64,000 bases of DNA from Bog-756 sp963699085 (GTDB lineage: Bacteria > Actinomycetota > Acidimicrobiia > Acidimicrobiales > RAAP-2): NCBI GenBank assembly GCA_963699085.1, contig CAVOTH010000004.1, positions 1-64,000 of the forward strand. The letters run 5' to 3'. Below the pieces are notes generated by a model. It made no database searches and was not told where the DNA came from. It saw only the letters and a list, made by a program, of their open reading frames with translations. Below are positions 26,301 through 36,719 of the stretch, one piece after another (within the stretch, counting starts at the first letter, position 1; each line of letters starts with the position of its first letter). A program made the position numbers and the translations under genes.

Positions 26301-27127
26301 GTGACCGTCGGATCTGCCAACCGCGAGCCGGTGGTCGACGGTCTGGCGGAGGTATGGCGCTCGCTGGCGGCCGTGTGCGAAGACATCCGATCCGATGAGT
26401 GGGATCTGGCGACGGACTGCCCCGGTTGGACCGTCCGTGACCAGCTCTCCCACATCGTGGGTGTCGAGCGGATGGTGATGGGTGACGAGGCCCCTCCGGC
26501 GCTCGAGGATGTGCCCGTTCACGTCCGCAATCCATTCGCCGAGTTGAACGAGCCCTGGATAGATGCCCGCCGAGCCCAATCCGGGTCCGAAGTGCTGGCA
26601 GAGTTCGTCGCCATAACCGAGCAGGCGCGTGGCGCAGCTCCGCGAACTGCCGCCTGAGCAGTTCGATGTCGTCGGGTGGGCGCCGGCCGGTCAGCTCCCC
26701 TTCCGCGACTTCATGGTGACCCGGCTCTTCGACAGCTGGGCGCACGAACAGGACGTGCGCCGGGCGCTCGGGCGCCCCGGGGGTCGCAACGGCCCCGGCG
26801 AGTCCTCAGCTCTCGACTGCTGTGTGTCGTCGATGCCCTTCGTCATCGGCAAACGCGTGGCGCCACCCGACGGGACCACCGTCTACTTCGTTGTCACCGG
26901 CGTCCTGGGTCGCCAGGTGCCGGTGACGATGTCGGACGGCCGGGCCGAGCTCGGGCGGGGGCCGGATGATCCTGCAGCCACGCTGTCCATGGACCAGGAG
27001 GCATTCTGGCGGCTCGGATTCGGCCGGGTGGACGCCGGCCGGGTGTTGTCCGCCGGGCAGGTGCGCATCGAAGGCGACGTCACCCTCGGCCGAGAAGGTT
27101 CTCGAGTCGATGGCCTTCATGATCTGA
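26301..27127 (+). CDS. Maleylpyruvate isomerase/DinB-type mycothiol-dependent protein, frame broken twice
   Basis: The first part (from GTG 26301) has DEWDLATDCPGWTVRDQLSHIVGVE, here given only as the region 26397-26470, which is typical of the TIGR03083/DinB-like family whose His residues bind metal. Near 26630 the frame changes, and the body continues with QFDVVGWAPAGQLPFRDFM, FDSWAHEQDVRRALGRPGG and a sterol-carrier-like C-terminal domain. A second change near 27090 restores the expected ending ESMAFMI and a TGA at 27125. The two breaks fit single-base errors. Family members use mycothiol in isomerisation or thiol-transfer reactions; the substrate here is unknown. Confidence 0.75.
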
Positions 27128-27263
27128 ACCCCGCCCGGGTCGGCCGCGGTCGCCGCCGCCCGCACGGCAATCGGCATGTCGACCAGTGGTTCCCTGGGTC
27201 CGCGGCAACCTCGACGCCTGCGGGGAAGTGGCCCCCCGAGGGCCGGTACACTCCTCTATTCGT

Positions 27264-28611
27264 ATGCAAGCGACAGCAGCGCCCGAGGAGGGCAACAAGG
27301 TCCGTCTTACCGTCGAGGTCGACGAAGCGGAGATGGACGACGCCCTCGACGACGTGTTCCAACGGCTGTCGCGTGAGGTCCGGGTCCCCGGGTTCCGTCC
27401 AGGAAAGGTGCCCCGCAAGGTCATCGAAACCCGGATGGGTGGGAAGACGGCCCTGCGGAGCGAGGCCATCCGCGAAGCGATCCCCGGGTTCTACTCGCGG
27501 GCCGTGTCGGAGACCGAGATCGACCCCATCGATCAACCGGACATCGACATCACCGCGGGCGAGGAGTCCGGGCCGCTGTCGTTCGAGGCGGTGGTCGAGG
27601 TCCGGCCCACCGTGGCCATCCCCGGCTACGGCGGTCTGGTCGTCACCTTGCCGAACCTCGCCGTCTCCGACGAGGAGCTGAACGCCCAGGTCGACCGGCT
27701 ACGGGCGACATCGGGAGAACTGGTGGACGTCACCCGGCCAGCCCTGACCGGCGACCAGGTCACGATCGACATCCGCGGCGAGCGGCCCGAGGCGGACACC
27801 GACGGTGACGACAACGACCTCACCGCCGACGACTACATGTACGAGATCGGAACCGACGGTCTGATCCCCGGCCTCGACGATCAATTGATCGGGACGAAGG
27901 CCGGCGACTCCGTGACATTCGACGCCGAGCTCGAGGCGGTCGCAGCAGACCGTTACGTTCACCGTCGCCGTCAAAGAGGTCAAAGAGCTGTCGCTTCCGG
28001 ACGCCGACGACGCATGGGCCTCCGAGGCTTCCGAGTTCGCCACGTTGGAGGAGCTGCGGGCCGATATCGCCGAACGGCTGCACCAGCGCCGGATCGTCGA
28101 AGCCCAGATGGCACTGCAGCAGAAGACGGTCGAGGCATTGGTCGAGCTGGTGACCGAGGAGATCCCCGAGCAGCTTGTCCTGGAGGAGTTGCGCGAGCGC
28201 ATCCACGATCTCAACCATCGGCTCGAGGGCCAGGGAATGAGCCTGGGGCAGTTCCTCGGGGTGACCGGTCGCAGCGAGGACGAGTTCCTGGAGGAGCTCC
28301 GGGCCGGTGCCCTGCAGAGCGTCAAGGCCGATCTCGCCCTCCGGGCGCTGGTCGAGGCGGAGGCGATCGAGATCACCGACGAGGAGCTCGACGAGGAGCT
28401 GACCGCCATGGGCAGCCGGCTGGAGATGGACGCCGACCAGGTACGGAGCCAGCTGGAACAGGCCGGGCGGCTGGCGGCGGTACGCTCGGACCGACGCAAG
28501 GCCAAAGCGATGCGATGGCTAATGGATTCCGTCGAATTGGTCGACGAGGACGGGAAGCCCGTTTCACGGGACGACCTGAAGGTGAATCAGGGCGAGGAGG
28601 ACTCGGAGTGA
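27264..28611 (+). CDS. tig: Trigger factor, frame broken near 27945
   Basis: This is the ribosome-associated chaperone and peptidyl-prolyl isomerase. The N-terminal ribosome-binding domain has the signature GFRPGKVPRKVIE. The FKBP-like domain (TGDQVTIDIRGERP to KAGDSVTFDAELE) runs to about 27940. Just there a single extra base changes frame, and TVTFTVAVKEVKEL with the whole C-terminal helical domain follows in the next frame to TGA 28609. Joined, the protein has about 448 residues, the normal length. ATG 27264 is the first Met before the domain. The stop overlaps the clpP start (GTGA). The gene order tig-clpP-clpX is conserved in many bacteria. Confidence 0.88.
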
Positions 28612-29261
28612 GTTTCACAGAGGCAAGTCGATCGATCGAAGCTCAGGGGTACAGCGTGCCGTGGGTCGTCGAGTCCACCAGCCGGGGGGAGCGCAACTAC
28701 GACCTGTTCTCCCGCCTGTTGAAGGAACGAATCATCTTCCTCGGCACGCCGATCAACGACACGGTGGCCAACCTGGTCTGCGCCCAGCTGCTCTTCCTCG
28801 AGTCCGAGGAGTCGGACAAGGACATCCACCTGTACATCAACTCGCCGGGTGGCGACATCACGGCACTGTTCGCCATCTACGACACGATGAAGTACATCAA
28901 GCCGGACATGTCGACCTTCTGCTTCGGTCAGGCGGCCTCGGCGGCCGCCGTCCTGCTCGGCGCCGGCACCAAGGGGAAGCGGTTCGCGCTACCCCATGCC
29001 CGCATCCTCCTGCACCAGCCGTTCGGCGGGGTCGAGGGCCAGGCCAGTGACATCGAGCTCCAGGCCCGGGAGATCCTCCGTATGCGGGACCTGTTGAACG
29101 GGATGCTCGCCGACGACACCGGCCAGAGCGCCGAGCGGGTGTCGAAGGATACCGACCGCGACTTCATCATGACCGCCGCCGAAGCCGTCGAGTACGGACT
29201 CATCGACGAGGTCATCTCGGCTCGGGACACGCTTCCCTTGGACGCCATCGGCGCGGCCTAG
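28608..29261 (+). CDS. clpP: ATP-dependent Clp protease proteolytic subunit
   Basis: The protein has 217 residues. The serine protease triad is visible as Ser111 (FGQAASAAAVL), His136 (LLHQPFGG) and Asp185 (KDTDRDFIMT), spaced as in E. coli ClpP. YINSPGGDI forms the oxyanion strand. ClpP forms a 14-mer that degrades unfolded substrates delivered by ClpX or ClpC. GTG 28608 overlaps the tig stop. Actinobacteria often carry two clpP genes; only one is in this window. Confidence 0.95.
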   Translation: MSFTEASRSIEAQGYSVPWVVESTSRGERNYDLFSRLLKERIIFLGTPINDTVANLVCAQLLFLESEESDKDIHLYINSPGGDITALFAIYDTMKYIKPDMSTFCFGQAASAAAVLLGAGTKGKRFALPHARILLHQPFGGVEGQASDIELQAREILRMRDLLNGMLADDTGQSAERVSKDTDRDFIMTAAEAVEYGLIDEVISARDTLPLDAIGAA

Positions 29262-29338
29262 GCCCGGCGCGGTCACGAGGTCAGGCTCGCGCCGCCCCAG
29301 CCGCTAGGGTTGGTGGTCCGGACGGCCGGGCCGGGGGG

Positions 29339-29370
29339 AGCAGTTCGCACAGGCAGCAGTTCGCACAGGC
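29339..29370. repeat. Two tandem copies of a 16-base unit between clpP and clpX
   Basis: AGCAGTTCGCACAGGC occurs twice in direct succession (29339-29354 and 29355-29370) in the clpP-clpX gap, about 60 bases before the clpX start. Confidence 0.8.
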
Positions 29371-29427
29371 AGCACAGCGTTCGGTCGAGCAGCAGGGACC
29401 GCCGACAGAAGGACACGAGGAACCGAC

Positions 29428-30709
29428 GTGGCGAAATTCGGAGACGGTGGCGATCTGGTGAAGTGCAGCTTCTGCGGGAAGTCGCAGAAGCAGGTGAAGA
29501 AGCTGATCGCCGGTCCCGGCGTCTACATCTGTGACGAGTGCATCGAACTCTGCAACGACATCATCGCCGAGGAGCTGGCCGACACCACCGAACTCAGCTT
29601 CGACGAACTCCCGAAGCCCAAGGAGATCTACGAGTTTCTCAACGACTACGTGATCGGCCAGGAGTACGCCAAGAAGATCCTGTCGGTCGCGGTCTACAAC
29701 CACTACAAGCGGGTGCAGGCCGGCAACAACGGGGCCCACGACAACGACGTCGAGCTGGCCAAGTCGAACATCCTCCTCCTCGGTCCTACCGGCTGCGGCA
29801 AGACCCTCCTGGCCCAGACGCTGGCCCGGATGCTCAACGTGCCCTTCGCCATCGCCGACGCCACCGCCCTGACCGAGGCGGGCTACGTGGGCGAGGACGT
29901 GGAGAACATCCTCCTGAAACTCATCCAGGCCGCCGACTACGACGTGAAGCGGGCGGAGACCGGGATCATCTACATCGACGAGATCGACAAGATCGCCCGC
30001 AAGTCGGAAAATCCGTCGATCACCCGGGACGTGTCCGGCGAAGGCGTCCAGCAGGCCCTGCTGAAGATCCTGGAAGGTACGACCGCCTCGGTGCCGCCCC
30101 AGGGTGGGCGCAAACACCCGCACCAGGAATTCATCCAGATCGACACCACCAACATCCTGTTCATCTGCGGCGGGGCGTTCGCCGGGATCGACACCATCAT
30201 CGAGAATCGCATCGGTCGCAAGGGCATGGGCTTCCGGGCCGAGGTGCGCAAGGCATCCGAGCGCGACGACTCGGAACTGCTCCGCCACGTGCTCCCCGAG
30301 GACCTGATGAAGTTCGGACTCATCCCCGAGTTCATCGGCCGGCTCCCGGTGGTGAGCGCCGTCTCCCATCTCTACAAGGAGGCGCTGATCCGCATCCTGG
30401 TGGAGCCCAAGAACGCACTGACCCGCCAGTACAAGCGGACCTTCGAGCTGGACCACGTCGAACTCGAATTCACCGATGACGCCCTCGAAGCCGTGGCCGA
30501 GCAGGCCTTGTTGCGCGGGACCGGCGCACGCGGTCTGCGTGCCGATCCTCGAAGAGGTGCTCCTCGAGGTCATGTACGACCTGCCGAGCCGGACCGACAT
30601 CTCCAAGTGCGTAGTGGACCGGGCCGTCGTGCTCGACAAGGTCCACCCGACACTGGTCCCGCTCAGCCCGCCGGCCAAGGCGAGCCGCAGCCGCCGGGCC
30701 GCCTCGTAG
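29428..30709 (+). CDS. clpX: ATP-dependent Clp protease ATPase subunit ClpX, frame broken near 30545
   Basis: The N-terminal zinc finger has Cys13, Cys16, Cys35 and Cys38. The AAA+ domain has Walker A GPTGCGKT (119-126), Walker B IIYIDEIDKIA, the pore loop GYVGED and the sensor region PEFIGRLPVV. The C-terminal domain begins ALLRGTGARGLRA. There one extra base near 30545 throws the frame; ILEEVLLEVMYDLPSR and the normal ending resume in the next frame and stop at 30709. ClpX unfolds substrates for ClpP, and loss would be unusual, so an assembly indel is likely. GTG 29428 follows GAGGAACC. Confidence 0.9.
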
Positions 30710-30783
30710 AGCCGTACCCTCTGTCGCCGCGGTGACTCCGGCTCCCCGTGACCCCCTTCGTCCCTTTGTGAGTTTCGCCGATC

Positions 30784-32089
30784 TTGGCGGAAGCGCTCGG
30801 CTGGCTCGACAGTCACTCCGACTTCGAGTCGAAGATGCCGACACGGCGGACCCTCCCCTCGCTGGAGCGGATGAAGACGTTGGCCGCGCTCCTCGGCGAC
30901 CCCCAAACCGCCTACCCGGTCATCCACATCACCGGCACGAATGGCAAAGGCTCGACGGCGGCCATGACCACGTCGCTGCTGGCGGCCATGGGCCTGACCG
31001 TCGGTACGTACACCAGCCCGAATCTGTCCCGGGTGAACGAGCGCATCGCCCGCAACGGCGAGCCCATCGACGACGATTCGTTCACCGATGTGCTCGACTC
31101 GCTGGCCCGCACCGAGTCGTTGATGGACGAACCCCCGACCCGGTTCGAACTCCTGACCGCAGCCGCGCTTCACCTGGTTCGCCGACGAAGCCGTCGACGT
31201 CGCCGTGGTCGAAGTGGGGATGGGTGGCACATGGGACTGCACCAACATCGTCCATGGGGTCGTGTCGGTGGTAACCAACATCAGCTTCGACCACACCGAG
31301 GTGCTGGGCCCGACGCTCGAGGACATCGCCCGCGACAAGGCCGGCATCTTCAAGTCCGGGGGACGGGCGGTGGTGGGGGAGACCGACCCGACCCTGGTCG
31401 CACTGTTCCGGGCCGCGGCCGACGCCGCCGGTTGTCAGGAGTTCTGGGCCCGGGGTGTCGAATTCGCCTGTACCTCCAATCGGGTGGCCGTCGGCGGCCG
31501 GCTGATCGATCTCCGCACCCCTGGTGCTGCCTACGGTGAACTACTGATTCCGCTGCACGGAAGTCACCAGGGGGACAATGCGGCCTGTGCCCTGGCTGCG
31601 GCCGAGGCCTTCTTCGGCTACCCCCTCCAAGAGGAGGTGGTCGAGGAGGGCCTGGCCACGGTGCGGGTGCCGGGACGGCTCGAGGTCATCGGCCGACATC
31701 CGCTTGTCCTGGTCGATGGGGCCCACAATGCCGCGGGGATGATGGTTCTCGCCCGCTCACTGACCGAGGAGTTCGCCACTGAGGGGGAGACCATCGCCGT
31801 GGTCGGCATGCTCACCGGACGGGACCCGATAGCGATGTTGGATGCACTGGTGTCGGCCGGAGTCCGCTCGATCATCGCCTGCGCCCCCGACAGTCCACGG
31901 GCCATACCGGTTGGCGACCTAGCGGCGTCGGCGGCGTCGCTAGGTATGGAGGTGTCCACCGCAACGTCACCGGCCGAGGCGGTCCGGCTGGCCGTCGAGC
32001 GGTCCACTCCTGATGACCGGGTGGTCGTGTGCGGGTCGCTGTACGTCGTCGCCGACGCCCGTGAGGCCCTGCTGCCCCGAGGAATCTGA
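30784..32089 (+). CDS. folC: Folylpolyglutamate/dihydrofolate synthase, frame broken near 31172
   Basis: This Mur-ligase family enzyme adds glutamate to folates. HITGTNGKGSTAAM is the P-loop, YTSPNLSRVNERI the folate-binding region, and RFELLTAAALH precedes the break. In the next frame WFADEAVDVAVVEVGMGG, TNISFDHTEVLG, GRLEVIGRHPLVLVDGAHN and the C-terminal domain follow to 32089. One extra base near 31172 explains the break. The start is uncertain: TTG 30784 opens the frame, while a GTG at 30768 in another frame gives a more typical first few residues. Joined length is about 434 residues. Confidence 0.85.
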
Positions 32090-32159
32090 CACCGCGCATG
32101 CGATGCACGGCGCCGCCGCGATGGCAGGCGAGAACGCGGACGAGATGACGGGCTGACAG

Positions 32160-32165
32160 TACATT
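32160..32165 (+). promoter_or_regulatory. -10 box TACATT of the MFS gene
   Basis: TACATT ends six bases before the GTG at 32172, with no ribosome site. The arrangement matches the leaderless starts listed elsewhere in this window. Confidence 0.4.
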
Positions 32166-32171
32166 CGGTCG

Positions 32172-33420
32172 GTGGACACCAAGCGGTGGATCGGAGCCCT
32201 CAGGCAACGGAACTTCCGCGTCTTCTTCATCGGCCAGACCGCGTCCCAGATCGGGACGGGAATGGTCCCGGTGGCCATTTCGTTCGCTGTGCTGGCTCAT
32301 GGATCTGTGAGCGACGTCGGATTCGTCCTGGCCGCCGGAACGGTGCCGTTGCTCGTGTTCCTTCTGGTGGGCGGTGTGATCGCCGACCGGGTGAGCCGGC
32401 GGCTGGTCATGCTGGGATCCGACGTGCTGCGATTTGCGGCCGAAGGTGTCCTGGGCGTGTGGATCCTCGTGGGGCAGCCCCCGCTCTGGGGCTTCATCGT
32501 GCTCGTCGCACATGGTGGGTGTGGGCCAAGCCTTCTTCAGTCCGGCAATGACCGGGCTGGTGACCCAGATGCTGGATGACGAGAACCTGCAACAGGGGAA
32601 TGCCCTGAACGGTCTCGCCGAATCAGGTGGCGGAATCGTCGGTCCCGCGCTGGCGGGGGTGATCGTGGCCACCTCCAGCCCGGGCTGGGCCGTGCTTGTC
32701 GACGCACTCACGTATCTGATCAGTGTGGGATCCCTGGCGATGGTTCGGGTGAACTGGAGCGTCGTCAGGCCCAGCGACGTCGTTCTTCGTCCTGCTGGCC
32801 CAGGGTTGGCAGGAGTTCTGGAGCAGGACCTGGCTGTGGGCCGTCGTCGTGGCATCGTCCCTGTTCAACCTCGTCGTCTTCGCCCCGTATCTCGTGCTCG
32901 GCCCGGTGGTGGCGAAGGACCATCTCGGCGGCGCGGCATCGTGGGGAATCGTCCTGGCCTCGCTCGGGGTCGGCGCCCTGGTCGGTGGGATCGTCTTGCT
33001 GCGGGTGCACCCCGTCGGCCGCTCTTCGTCGGTCTGGTGACCTCCTTCGTCTGGGCGATCCCGTTGTTGACCATGGCGTTGCGACCATCGACCGCGCTGA
33101 TCGCCGTTGGTTCGTTTCTCGGTGGCGGCTCGATGTCCGTCTTCAATGCGCTGTGGAACACGACGGTGCAGCGGGAGAGTTCCGACCGAGGTACTTTCGC
33201 GGGTGAGCGCCTATGACTGGTTCGGGTCGCTGGCGTTCCTTCCGATAGGGATGGCTGTTGTCGGTCCGTTGGCGAATGGGTCGGCGACACCGCCGTACTG
33301 GTCGCGGCTGCACTGCTGACGGTGGTCTTGACCGTGGCGGTGTTGATGGTCCCATCGGTCACGAGGCTCCGGTCACCCGACCCCGCTTGCAGCCGACGAT
33401 CGAGCTGTCCCGAACATGAC
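32172..33420 (+). CDS. Major facilitator superfamily transporter, frame broken at least five times
   Basis: The start, MDTKRWIGALRQRNFRVFF then GQTASQIGTGMVPVAISFAV, is typical of the enterobactin-exporter (EntS/MFS_3) type. Further pieces lie in alternating frames: GVGQAFFSPAMTGLV and ALNGLAESGGGIVGPAL; WLWAVVVASSLFNLVVF; RPLFVGLVTSFVWAIPLLT; VSAYDWFGSLAFLPIGM; and VLVAAALLTVVLTVAVLM. Frame changes fall near 32510, 32780, 33020, 33190 and 33275. Together they give one 12-helix transporter of about 410 residues. The density of breaks suggests poor local sequence quality or a real pseudogene. The end (33420) is the most natural stop. The substrate cannot be inferred. Confidence 0.7.
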
Positions 33421-33558
33421 CGTCGGAGCGACACCCATCGTGTCCGTGCGATACCGTCCGACCAGCGGTACCGCAACGTGGGGTATGTGTCACCCGACCC
33501 CACCGGACGAGCGGGCCGCGTCAGGACCGATCCGGATGTCGGCTAGCCTGCCCCGCTT

Positions 33559-33966
33559 GTGGGACGAACTCTTGTCATAGCCAAGCCCGACGCCGTCGAA
33601 CGCGGACTGTCCGGTGAGATCATCGCCCGACTCGAGCGCAAGGGTCTCCGCCTGGTAGCCGCCGAGCTGCGGACGATCACCACCGAGACGGCCCAGGCGC
33701 ACTACGCCGAACACGATGGAAAGCCCTTCTTCGATGAGTTGGTCATATTCATCACCCGGTCGCCGGTGCTGGTGATGGTGGTCGAGGGCCCGGACGACAC
33801 CTACAAGGTGGTGCGTAATCTGATGGGCGCCACCAATCCGGTCGACGCCGCTCCTGGCACCATCCGGGGAGATCTCGCCCTCGAGATGGGTGAGAACCTG
33901 GTGCACGGGTCGGACTCGAACGAGTCGGCCGCCCGGGAGATCGCGCTGTTCTTCCCCGACCTCTAG
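33559..33966 (+). CDS. ndk: Nucleoside diphosphate kinase
   Basis: The protein has 135 residues, a standard length. TLVIAKPDAVERGLSGEII is the N-terminal signature and NLVHGSDSNESA contains the phospho-His active site. It moves the gamma phosphate between NTPs and NDPs through a His intermediate. GTG 33559 has no Shine-Dalgarno site but lies nine bases after TAGCCT (33544-33549), again suggesting a very short or absent leader. It is intact, unlike its upstream neighbour. Confidence 0.96.
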   Translation: MGRTLVIAKPDAVERGLSGEIIARLERKGLRLVAAELRTITTETAQAHYAEHDGKPFFDELVIFITRSPVLVMVVEGPDDTYKVVRNLMGATNPVDAAPGTIRGDLALEMGENLVHGSDSNESAAREIALFFPDL

Positions 33967-34095
33967 GGCAGTTTCCCGGGACCTGAAAGCTCCGATCCAG
34001 GGGCCGACCGACCTGCGGCCTCGCCCATTCAGCCGGACAATGCTGCTGACCTGGGACGGGAGACGGCCCAGGTCCGCGCGTCGCCGGGCCCGCCC

Positions 34096-34124
34096 TTGTG
34101 TCGACCTGCCGATTCCCGTAGCCT
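34096..34124 (+). promoter_or_regulatory. Possible promoter of mreB
   Basis: TTGTGT (34096-34101) and TAGCCT (34119-34124) are 17 bases apart, about 107 bases before the mreB start. The spacing is ideal and both boxes are partial consensus matches. Confidence 0.4.
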
Positions 34125-34230
34125 GAGGGCACATGCCAGCTGCCTCGAAATGCCAGCGCAGCGGAAGCCCGGCCTGGTCACGCGCCCCCGTGTCCTCCAA
34201 GCCGATGATCGACAGAGGAGTGCATCTCTG

Positions 34231-35262
34231 ATGCGCGACAACAGTTTCTCCCTTTTGGGACGCGATATGGCCGTCGACCTCGGCACCGCGAACACCCTCG
34301 TGTATGTGCGTGGCCGTGGCATCGTCTTGAACGAGCCGTCCGTGGTGGCGGTCAATACCAAGGACGGGCGGCCACTGGCCGTCGGCGCCGAGGCCAAACG
34401 GATGATCGGGCGGACCCCGAGCCATATCCAGGCCATCCGCCCTCTCAAGGACGGAGTGATCGCCGACTTCGAGATCTGCGAGAAGATGCTCCGCTACTTC
34501 ATCCACCGGGTGCACCAGCGGCGGTTCGCCAAGCCGCGCATGGTGATCTGCGTCCCTTCCGGCATCACCGGCGTCGAGCAGCGCGCCGTGATGGAGGCAG
34601 CCGAATACGCGGGGGCCCGCAAGGCGTACATCATCGAGGAGCCCATGGCGGCGGCGATCGGCGCCGGACTTCCCGTGCACGAGCCGACGGGCAACATGGT
34701 CGTCGACATCGGCGGTGGGACCACCGAGGTGGCGGTCATCTCGCTGGGCGGCATCGTCACCAGCCAGTCCATCCGCATCGGCGGCGACGAACTCGACGAG
34801 GCGATCGTCTCCTTCGTCAAGAAGGAGTACAGCCTGGCTCTGGGCGAGCGCACCGCTGAGGAGATCAAGATCGCGTTGGGTTCTGCCTACGAACTCGAAG
34901 AGGAGCTCCACGCCGAGATCCGCGGACGCGACCTGGTGACCGGTCTGCCGAAGACGGTGGTGATCTCCACCCAGGAGATCCGCCGGGCCATCGACGAGCC
35001 GGTGTCGGCCATCGTGGACGCCGTCAAGGTCACCCTCGACCGGACGCCGCCCGAACTGGCGGCCGACATCATGGAGCAGGGCATCGTCCTCACCGGGGGC
35101 GGCGCGTTGCTGCACGGGCTGGAGAGCCGGCTCACCCAGGAGACGGGCATGCCCATCGTGGTGGCTCGTGACCCGCTGAACTGCGTCGCAATCGGAAGTG
35201 GTCAGTGCCTCGAGGAGTTCGAGGCCTTGAAGCAGGTTCTCATCACCTCGTCGGGCCGCTGA
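34231..35262 (+). CDS. mreB: Rod shape-determining protein MreB
   Basis: The protein has 343 residues and is intact. This actin homologue has DLGTANTLVYVRGRGIV (phosphate-1), MVVDIGGGTTEVAVISLGG (phosphate-2) and GIVLTGGGALLHGL (adenosine site). It forms membrane-bound filaments that guide the elongation machinery. ATG 34231 follows GAGGAG by 10 bases. The order mreB-mreC-mreD-pbp2 is a conserved elongasome operon, implying a rod-shaped cell. Confidence 0.96.
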   Translation: MRDNSFSLLGRDMAVDLGTANTLVYVRGRGIVLNEPSVVAVNTKDGRPLAVGAEAKRMIGRTPSHIQAIRPLKDGVIADFEICEKMLRYFIHRVHQRRFAKPRMVICVPSGITGVEQRAVMEAAEYAGARKAYIIEEPMAAAIGAGLPVHEPTGNMVVDIGGGTTEVAVISLGGIVTSQSIRIGGDELDEAIVSFVKKEYSLALGERTAEEIKIALGSAYELEEELHAEIRGRDLVTGLPKTVVISTQEIRRAIDEPVSAIVDAVKVTLDRTPPELAADIMEQGIVLTGGGALLHGLESRLTQETGMPIVVARDPLNCVAIGSGQCLEEFEALKQVLITSSGR

Positions 35263-35277
35263 CAGTCGGGACGGCCG

Positions 35278-35283
35278 TACTCT
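35278..35283 (+). promoter_or_regulatory. -10 box TACTCT upstream of mreC
   Basis: TACTCT ends seven bases before ATG 35291. It favours that ATG over GTG 35285 as the mreC start, and suggests a second, leaderless promoter inside the mre operon. Confidence 0.4.
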
Positions 35284-35290
35284 CGTGGCG

Positions 35291-36128
35291 ATGCCGCGCC
35301 GCTCACGCCGTCCCCGGACGACGCTGCTGATCCTGGTCCTGGCCGCAGTCACCATCATCACCCTGGATGCCCGGGGAGGGCTGCATGTGGTGACTTCCGG
35401 TGTCCGTTCGGCGGCATCGGATACCTTCGCGCCCATCCGGTCCGGGGTGAACGCCATCGTGGAGCCCATCGGGAGCTTCCTCGCCGGGTCCGTCCACTAC
35501 GGCGCCGTGCGGGAACAGAACCAGAAGCTCCAGGCCGAGATCGGCCAGCTGAAGATGGAGCGGGCCGCCCAAGTCGATCAGGCCCAGGCTCTCGGCACAA
35601 CTGTCCGCCCTGCTCAACCTGCCGTTCCTCTCCAATCTGCAGACGGTACCGGCCGAGGTCACCGACTTCGGTACGAGTGATTTTGCCGCCACCATCGACA
35701 TCGACGTCGGCCGGAGTGACGGCGTGCAGCTGGACATGCCCGTCGTCGGAGCCGGTGGTCTCGTCGGCCAGGTGGTGGAGGTGAGCCATCACACGGCCAC
35801 GGTCCGTCTGATCACCGATGGGCAGTCAGCGGTGGGCACCCGGTACGGCCCGGCGCCCTGGGTCGCTCGCCGTGCTTAACGGCACCGGCCCGGCAAGCCG
35901 CTCAGTGCCGACCTGATCCCGAACAACACACCGTTGACCGATGGGTCGAGATCTTCACCACCAGCGGCCTGCAGGGCGCCCTGTTCCCGCCGGGCATCCC
36001 GGTGGCCTCGGTGCAGACCTCTCACACCGGGAGCTCCGCCTCCGAGGAGACCGGTCACCCTCCAACCGCTCGCCGACCTCACCCACCTCCGGTATGTATC
36101 CGTCGTCCTCTGGGGGGCGGGCGGATGA
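35291..36128 (+). CDS. mreC: Rod shape-determining protein MreC, frame broken several times
   Basis: A basic N-terminus and one membrane helix (TTLLILVLAAVTIITLDARG) are followed by a coiled coil (REQNQKLQAEIGQLKMERAA). After a frame change near 35590 come LLNLPFLSNLQTVPAEVTDFG and GVQLDMPVVGAGGLVGQVV, the MreC beta domain. Later pieces (SLAVLNGTGPG, KPLSADLIPNN, IFTTSGLQGALFPPGIPV, TLQPLADLTHLRYVSVVLW) are in three different frames, with switches near 35850, 35893, 35945 and 36050. The final TGA overlaps mreD (ATGA). MreC links MreB to PBP2. At least five indels make sequencing error likely, because the flanking mreB and mreD are intact. Confidence 0.8.
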
Positions 36129-36661
36129 CCCCACGGGATGCGGCACGCCTCTCGCTGGTCGTCCTCGGCTTCGTCGTGGTCCAGGAGACGTTGATGCTGG
36201 ACCTGCGTATCGGCGGGGTCCACCCCGACATCTTGGTGCTCCTCCCGATCGTCGCCGGGATCATCGGCGGCCCGTCGCGGGGCGCCACCATCGGCTTCGG
36301 CACCGGGCTGGTGTCCGACCTGTTCCTGCCGACGCCGTTCGGGCTCTCCGCCCTCGTCGGCACCCTGGTGGGATTCGCCGTGGGCCTGGCCACGGTGGCT
36401 CTGGACCGGACGGCCTGGTGGCTGGCCCCACTCGCCGCTCTCGGGGGCAGTGCCCTCTACGAGGTCACCTACGGGGCCCTCGGGTCAGTTCTGGGCCAAC
36501 CTCAGATGCTCCACGTGGCCCTGACCCGAATCGTGGTGGTGGTCTCGGTCACCAATGCCATCCTCGCCATTCCCGCCATGCGCCTCATGTCATGGGGGAT
36601 GGCACGGGCCTCGACCGAGGGGATGCCCACCTCCGACGTCGGGGTCGGCGCCGCCCGGTGA
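36125..36661 (+). CDS. mreD: Rod shape-determining protein MreD
   Basis: The protein has 178 residues and about five hydrophobic helices. GGVHPDILVLLPIVAGIIGG and GTGLVSDLFLPTPFGLSAL are typical of MreD. It is a polytopic membrane protein of the elongasome. ATG 36125 overlaps the mreC stop, which supports both the start and the assignment. Confidence 0.85.
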   Translation: MTPRDAARLSLVVLGFVVVQETLMLDLRIGGVHPDILVLLPIVAGIIGGPSRGATIGFGTGLVSDLFLPTPFGLSALVGTLVGFAVGLATVALDRTAWWLAPLAALGGSALYEVTYGALGSVLGQPQMLHVALTRIVVVVSVTNAILAIPAMRLMSWGMARASTEGMPTSDVGVGAAR

Positions 36662-36719
36662 GCGATATCGGACCACCCCGCGTACCGACGGGGCGGCCTG
36701 GTTGGGATACTGGACGCCC

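Noticed and set aside
29281..31353. Long open frame on the minus strand across clpX and folC (690 codons)
   Set aside because: It lies antisense to clear housekeeping genes, shows His/Asp/Gly/Leu-rich shadow composition and no family motif. Long antisense frames are expected at this GC.
33490..35469. Minus-strand open frame of about 660 codons across ndk and mreB
   Set aside because: Antisense to two intact conserved genes and without recognisable domains.
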